From: Streptomyces albireticuli
Lineage (GTDB): Bacteria; Actinomycetota; Actinomycetes; Streptomycetales; Streptomycetaceae
Assembly (NCBI RefSeq): GCF_002192455.1
Contig: NZ_CP021744.1
Coordinates: 3,316,001-3,380,000, forward strand
Direction of reading: 5' to 3'
DNA length: 64,000 nt
The notes under the pieces were generated by a model. The model did no database searches. It worked only from the letters and a program-made list of their open reading frames with translations, and was not told the DNA's origin. The translations under genes and the position numbers were made by a program. Numbering within the stretch: the stretch's first letter is position 1; each line of letters begins with the position of its first letter. Below are positions 62,556 through 64,000 of this stretch, in pieces.

Positions 62556-63799
62556 CCGGTCGTCGTCCCCTTGTCCACGTGCTGCGGGTCATGCGGGTCG
62601 CGCGGGGTCCGCGCGGTCCGCGGAGTCCGCGGAGTGGCCAGGGCGTCCGAGGCGTCCGGGGTGCCCGAGGACTCTGGTGTGCCTGGGGCCTGACGGGCCT
62701 GACGGGCCTGGGCGGCCTGAGAAACCCGGGCAGCCGGGGCGCTCGGCGTCTCCGGGGCGTCCGATGCGCCCGGGGCCTCCGGGGCCCGACGGGCCTGCGG
62801 ATCCTGGGCGGCCCGAGAACCCCCGGCAACCCGGGTGCCCAGGGTCTCCGGGGCGTCCGAGATGCCCAGGGACTCCGGGGCGTCCGAGGCGCCCAGGGAC
62901 TCCGGGGCGTCCGAGGCGCCCAGGGACTCCGGGGCGTCCGAGGCGCCCAGGGACTCCGGGGCGTCCGAGGCGCCCAGGGACTCCGGGGCGTCCGAGGCGC
63001 CCAGGGACTCCGGGGCGTCCGAGGCGCCCAGGGACTCCGGGGCGTCCGAGGCGCCCAGGGACTCCGGGGCGTCCGGGGCCTCTGATGTGCCCGGGGCCTC
63101 CGGGTCCTGACGGGCCTGCGGATCCTGGGCGGCCCGAGAGCCCCGAGCAGCCCGGGTGCCCAGGACTTCCGGGGCGTCCGGGGTACGAGGGCCCTGACGG
63201 ACCTGCGGGTCCTGGCCGGCCTGCGAGCCCTGGCCGGTCCGAGGACCCCGGGCGGCCCGACCCGCCTGGCCTGCCTCGGCGGCCCGGGCGCCGGACGCGC
63301 TCGGGGCGCCGGGCGCGGCGTACGGCCCCGGCCCCGCCCCCTGACCCGCCCCGCCCTCCGGTGCCGGCTCCGGCTCCGGCACAGCCGGGGCCGCCCCCAG
63401 GGCCGGTCCCGGTCCCGAGAAGCCCTCCTCCAGTACGGACGCCACCAGCGCGGCCACGTCCTCCCTGTCGAGCCCGGCCGCGCGGGCGCGGTTCATCCAG
63501 TCGGCGATCTCCGCGCGCAGCGGCGAGTCGGCGGCGGCCTGCGGCCGGGCGAGTGAGCGCCGGACGAAGGTGCCGAGCCCGGGGCGCGCCTCGACGAGGC
63601 CCTCGCGGTCGAGCTCGCGGTAGGCCTTGAGGACGGTATTCGGGTTGATGGCCGTGGCCGCGACGACCTCTTTGGCCGTGGGCAGCTTGTCGCCGGGGGT
63701 CAGCAGACCCAGCCGCAGGGCCTGTTTGACCTGCTGGACGATCTGGAGATAGGTGGCGACACCGCTGCGCCGGTCGATGCGGAACTCGACCACGCGCAT
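62552..63799 (-). CDS. GntR-family (YtrA-type) regulator with long repeat tail
   Basis: The 415-residue product starts at ATG 63799 (GTG 63802 is equally possible). Residues 1-80 are a complete GntR winged helix: SGVATYLQIVQQVKQALRLGLLTPGDKLPTAKEVVAATAINPNTVLKAYRELDREGLVEARPGLGTFV. A YtrA-type helical segment runs to about 135 (DREDVAALVASVLEEGF). The remaining 280 residues are Ala/Pro/Gly/Gln-rich, with eight near-identical nonapeptides (ESLGASDAP). Ordinary YtrA regulators end near 125 residues, so the tail is a large, probably disordered addition. Confidence 0.88.
   Translation of the reverse strand: MRVVEFRIDRRSGVATYLQIVQQVKQALRLGLLTPGDKLPTAKEVVAATAINPNTVLKAYRELDREGLVEARPGLGTFVRRSLARPQAAADSPLRAEIADWMNRARAAGLDREDVAALVASVLEEGFSGPGPALGAAPAVPEPEPAPEGGAGQGAGPGPYAAPGAPSASGARAAEAGQAGRAARGPRTGQGSQAGQDPQVRQGPRTPDAPEVLGTRAARGSRAAQDPQARQDPEAPGTSEAPDAPESLGASDAPESLGASDAPESLGASDAPESLGASDAPESLGASDAPESLGASDAPESLGASDAPESLGISDAPETLGTRVAGGSRAAQDPQARRAPEAPGASDAPETPSAPAARVSQAAQARQARQAPGTPESSGTPDASDALATPRTPRTARTPRDPHDPQHVDKGTTTG
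62850..63065. repeat. 27-bp minisatellite inside the GntR gene
   Basis: Eight tandem 27-bp units (GGGGCGTCCGAGGCGCCC plus AGGGACTCC) run without gap. Seven (62877-63065) are identical, and the first (62850-62876) differs at two bases. Being in phase, they encode nonapeptide repeats. Confidence 0.92.
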
Positions 63800-63800
63800 C

Positions 63801-63830
63801 ACCCTTTCACTACTTGACTAGTGAAAGGGT
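63801..63830. promoter_or_regulatory. Palindromic operator overlapping the GntR start codon
   Basis: ACCCTTTCACTA and TAGTGAAAGGGT are perfect 12-bp arms around CTTGAC. The site abuts the ATG and includes the GAAAGGG ribosome site. Autoregulation by the GntR protein is inferred. Confidence 0.75.
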
Positions 63831-63878
63831 GATGGAAGCGCCCGACCCCTGTCAAACGGTGGCCGTAAGGGCCACCGG

Positions 63879-64000
63879 TCAGCTCTCGGTGCGGTACATC
63901 AGGTCCGTCTCGTGCACAGCGAACCCCAGCCGCTCGTAGACGGCGACGGCGGGGAGGTTGTCCGCGTCGACGTACAGCATCGCCGTGGGCAGCCCCTGGG
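63879..64000 (-). CDS. mshD: Mycothiol synthase-like GNAT protein, C-terminal part
   Basis: The frame continues beyond the right edge and stops at TGA 63879-63881. The 39 visible residues (LPTAMLYVDADNLPAVAVYERLGF, then AVHETDLMYRTES) have the terminal GNAT strand-helix of MshD, which acetylates Cys-GlcN-Ins to complete mycothiol. Location near ppk supports this. With only the end visible, another GNAT enzyme cannot be excluded. Confidence 0.65.
   Translation of the reverse strand, partial: QGLPTAMLYVDADNLPAVAVYERLGFAVHETDLMYRTES

Noticed and set aside
62850..63065. Regular 27-bp units suggestive of a CRISPR array
   Set aside because: The units are directly adjacent with no spacers, and there are no cas genes.

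Overview
This is chromosomal DNA from a high-GC actinobacterium, almost certainly a Streptomyces. GC is above 70 percent with strong third-position GC bias. GTG and TTG starts are common. The marker set is typical of the genus: a GAF-PAS-GGDEF diguanylate cyclase of the CdgB type, an HbpS/SenS/SenR haem-redox system, a lone MsiK ATPase, PhoR/PhoP/PhoU with a PHO box, mycothiol genes (mshA and the end of an mshD-like gene), CarD, IspD/IspF and PPK. The order of the core genes agrees with what I remember of the Streptomyces core chromosome, but no alignment was run.

Layout. 0-7.7 kb: the end of nagA, a PfkB-type phosphosugar kinase and a class II aldolase (amino-sugar or tagatose-type catabolism), a CBM35-like surface protein, cdgB behind a 560-bp control region, a flavin reductase, ArfB and TerD. 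7.8-17.8 kb: a block that looks accessory. It holds a 1379-residue secreted protein that joins a CdtB/DNase I-like nuclease, an SGNH esterase and a beta-helix; a Gfo/Idh/MocA oxidoreductase divergent from a TetR regulator with two matching operators; a winged-helix/zinc-finger protein; a CAP-domain exoprotein; a cluster of tiny ORFs; and an MT0933-like antitoxin homologue. 17.8-28 kb: hbpS with senS-senR, an M4 metalloprotease, a pentapeptide-repeat protein, a quinone oxidoreductase, two GNAT enzymes and an M24 peptidase. 28-43.5 kb: an MMPL exporter, tRNA-Thr(UGU), msiK behind a dre-like site, a nucleotidyltransferase, a DoxX protein, rlmB-cysS, two paralogous membrane acyltransferases, a PPOX protein, ispF-ispD and carD. 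43.5-55.5 kb: a lipoprotein, phoP-phoR divergent from phoU, a 37-residue metallothionein, a class F sortase behind a His/Asp-repeat surface protein, gpmA, an MFS carrier, YbjN, mshA and a methyltransferase. 55.5-64 kb: a polyphosphate group (Nudix, a frameshifted CHAD gene, ppk) and a GntR-ATPase-permease operon whose regulator carries a minisatellite-encoded tail.

How the genes connect. Phosphate is the clearest theme: PhoRP/PhoU, PPK, CHAD and a PHO-like repeat before the metalloprotease. Amino-sugar and chitin use links nagA, the kinase and aldolase, and msiK with its dre-like operator. Redox and metal stress link HbpS/SenSR, the metallothionein, the His/Asp protein and mycothiol synthesis.

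The most novel-looking objects are the nuclease-esterase-beta-helix exoprotein (7837-11976), the GntR repressor with nonapeptide repeats (62552-63799), the sortase-linked His/Asp-rich protein with a nearby metallothionein, and the overlapping CRP-like and BldD-like boxes upstream of cdgB. No prophage, insertion sequence, CRISPR array or biosynthetic cluster was seen.
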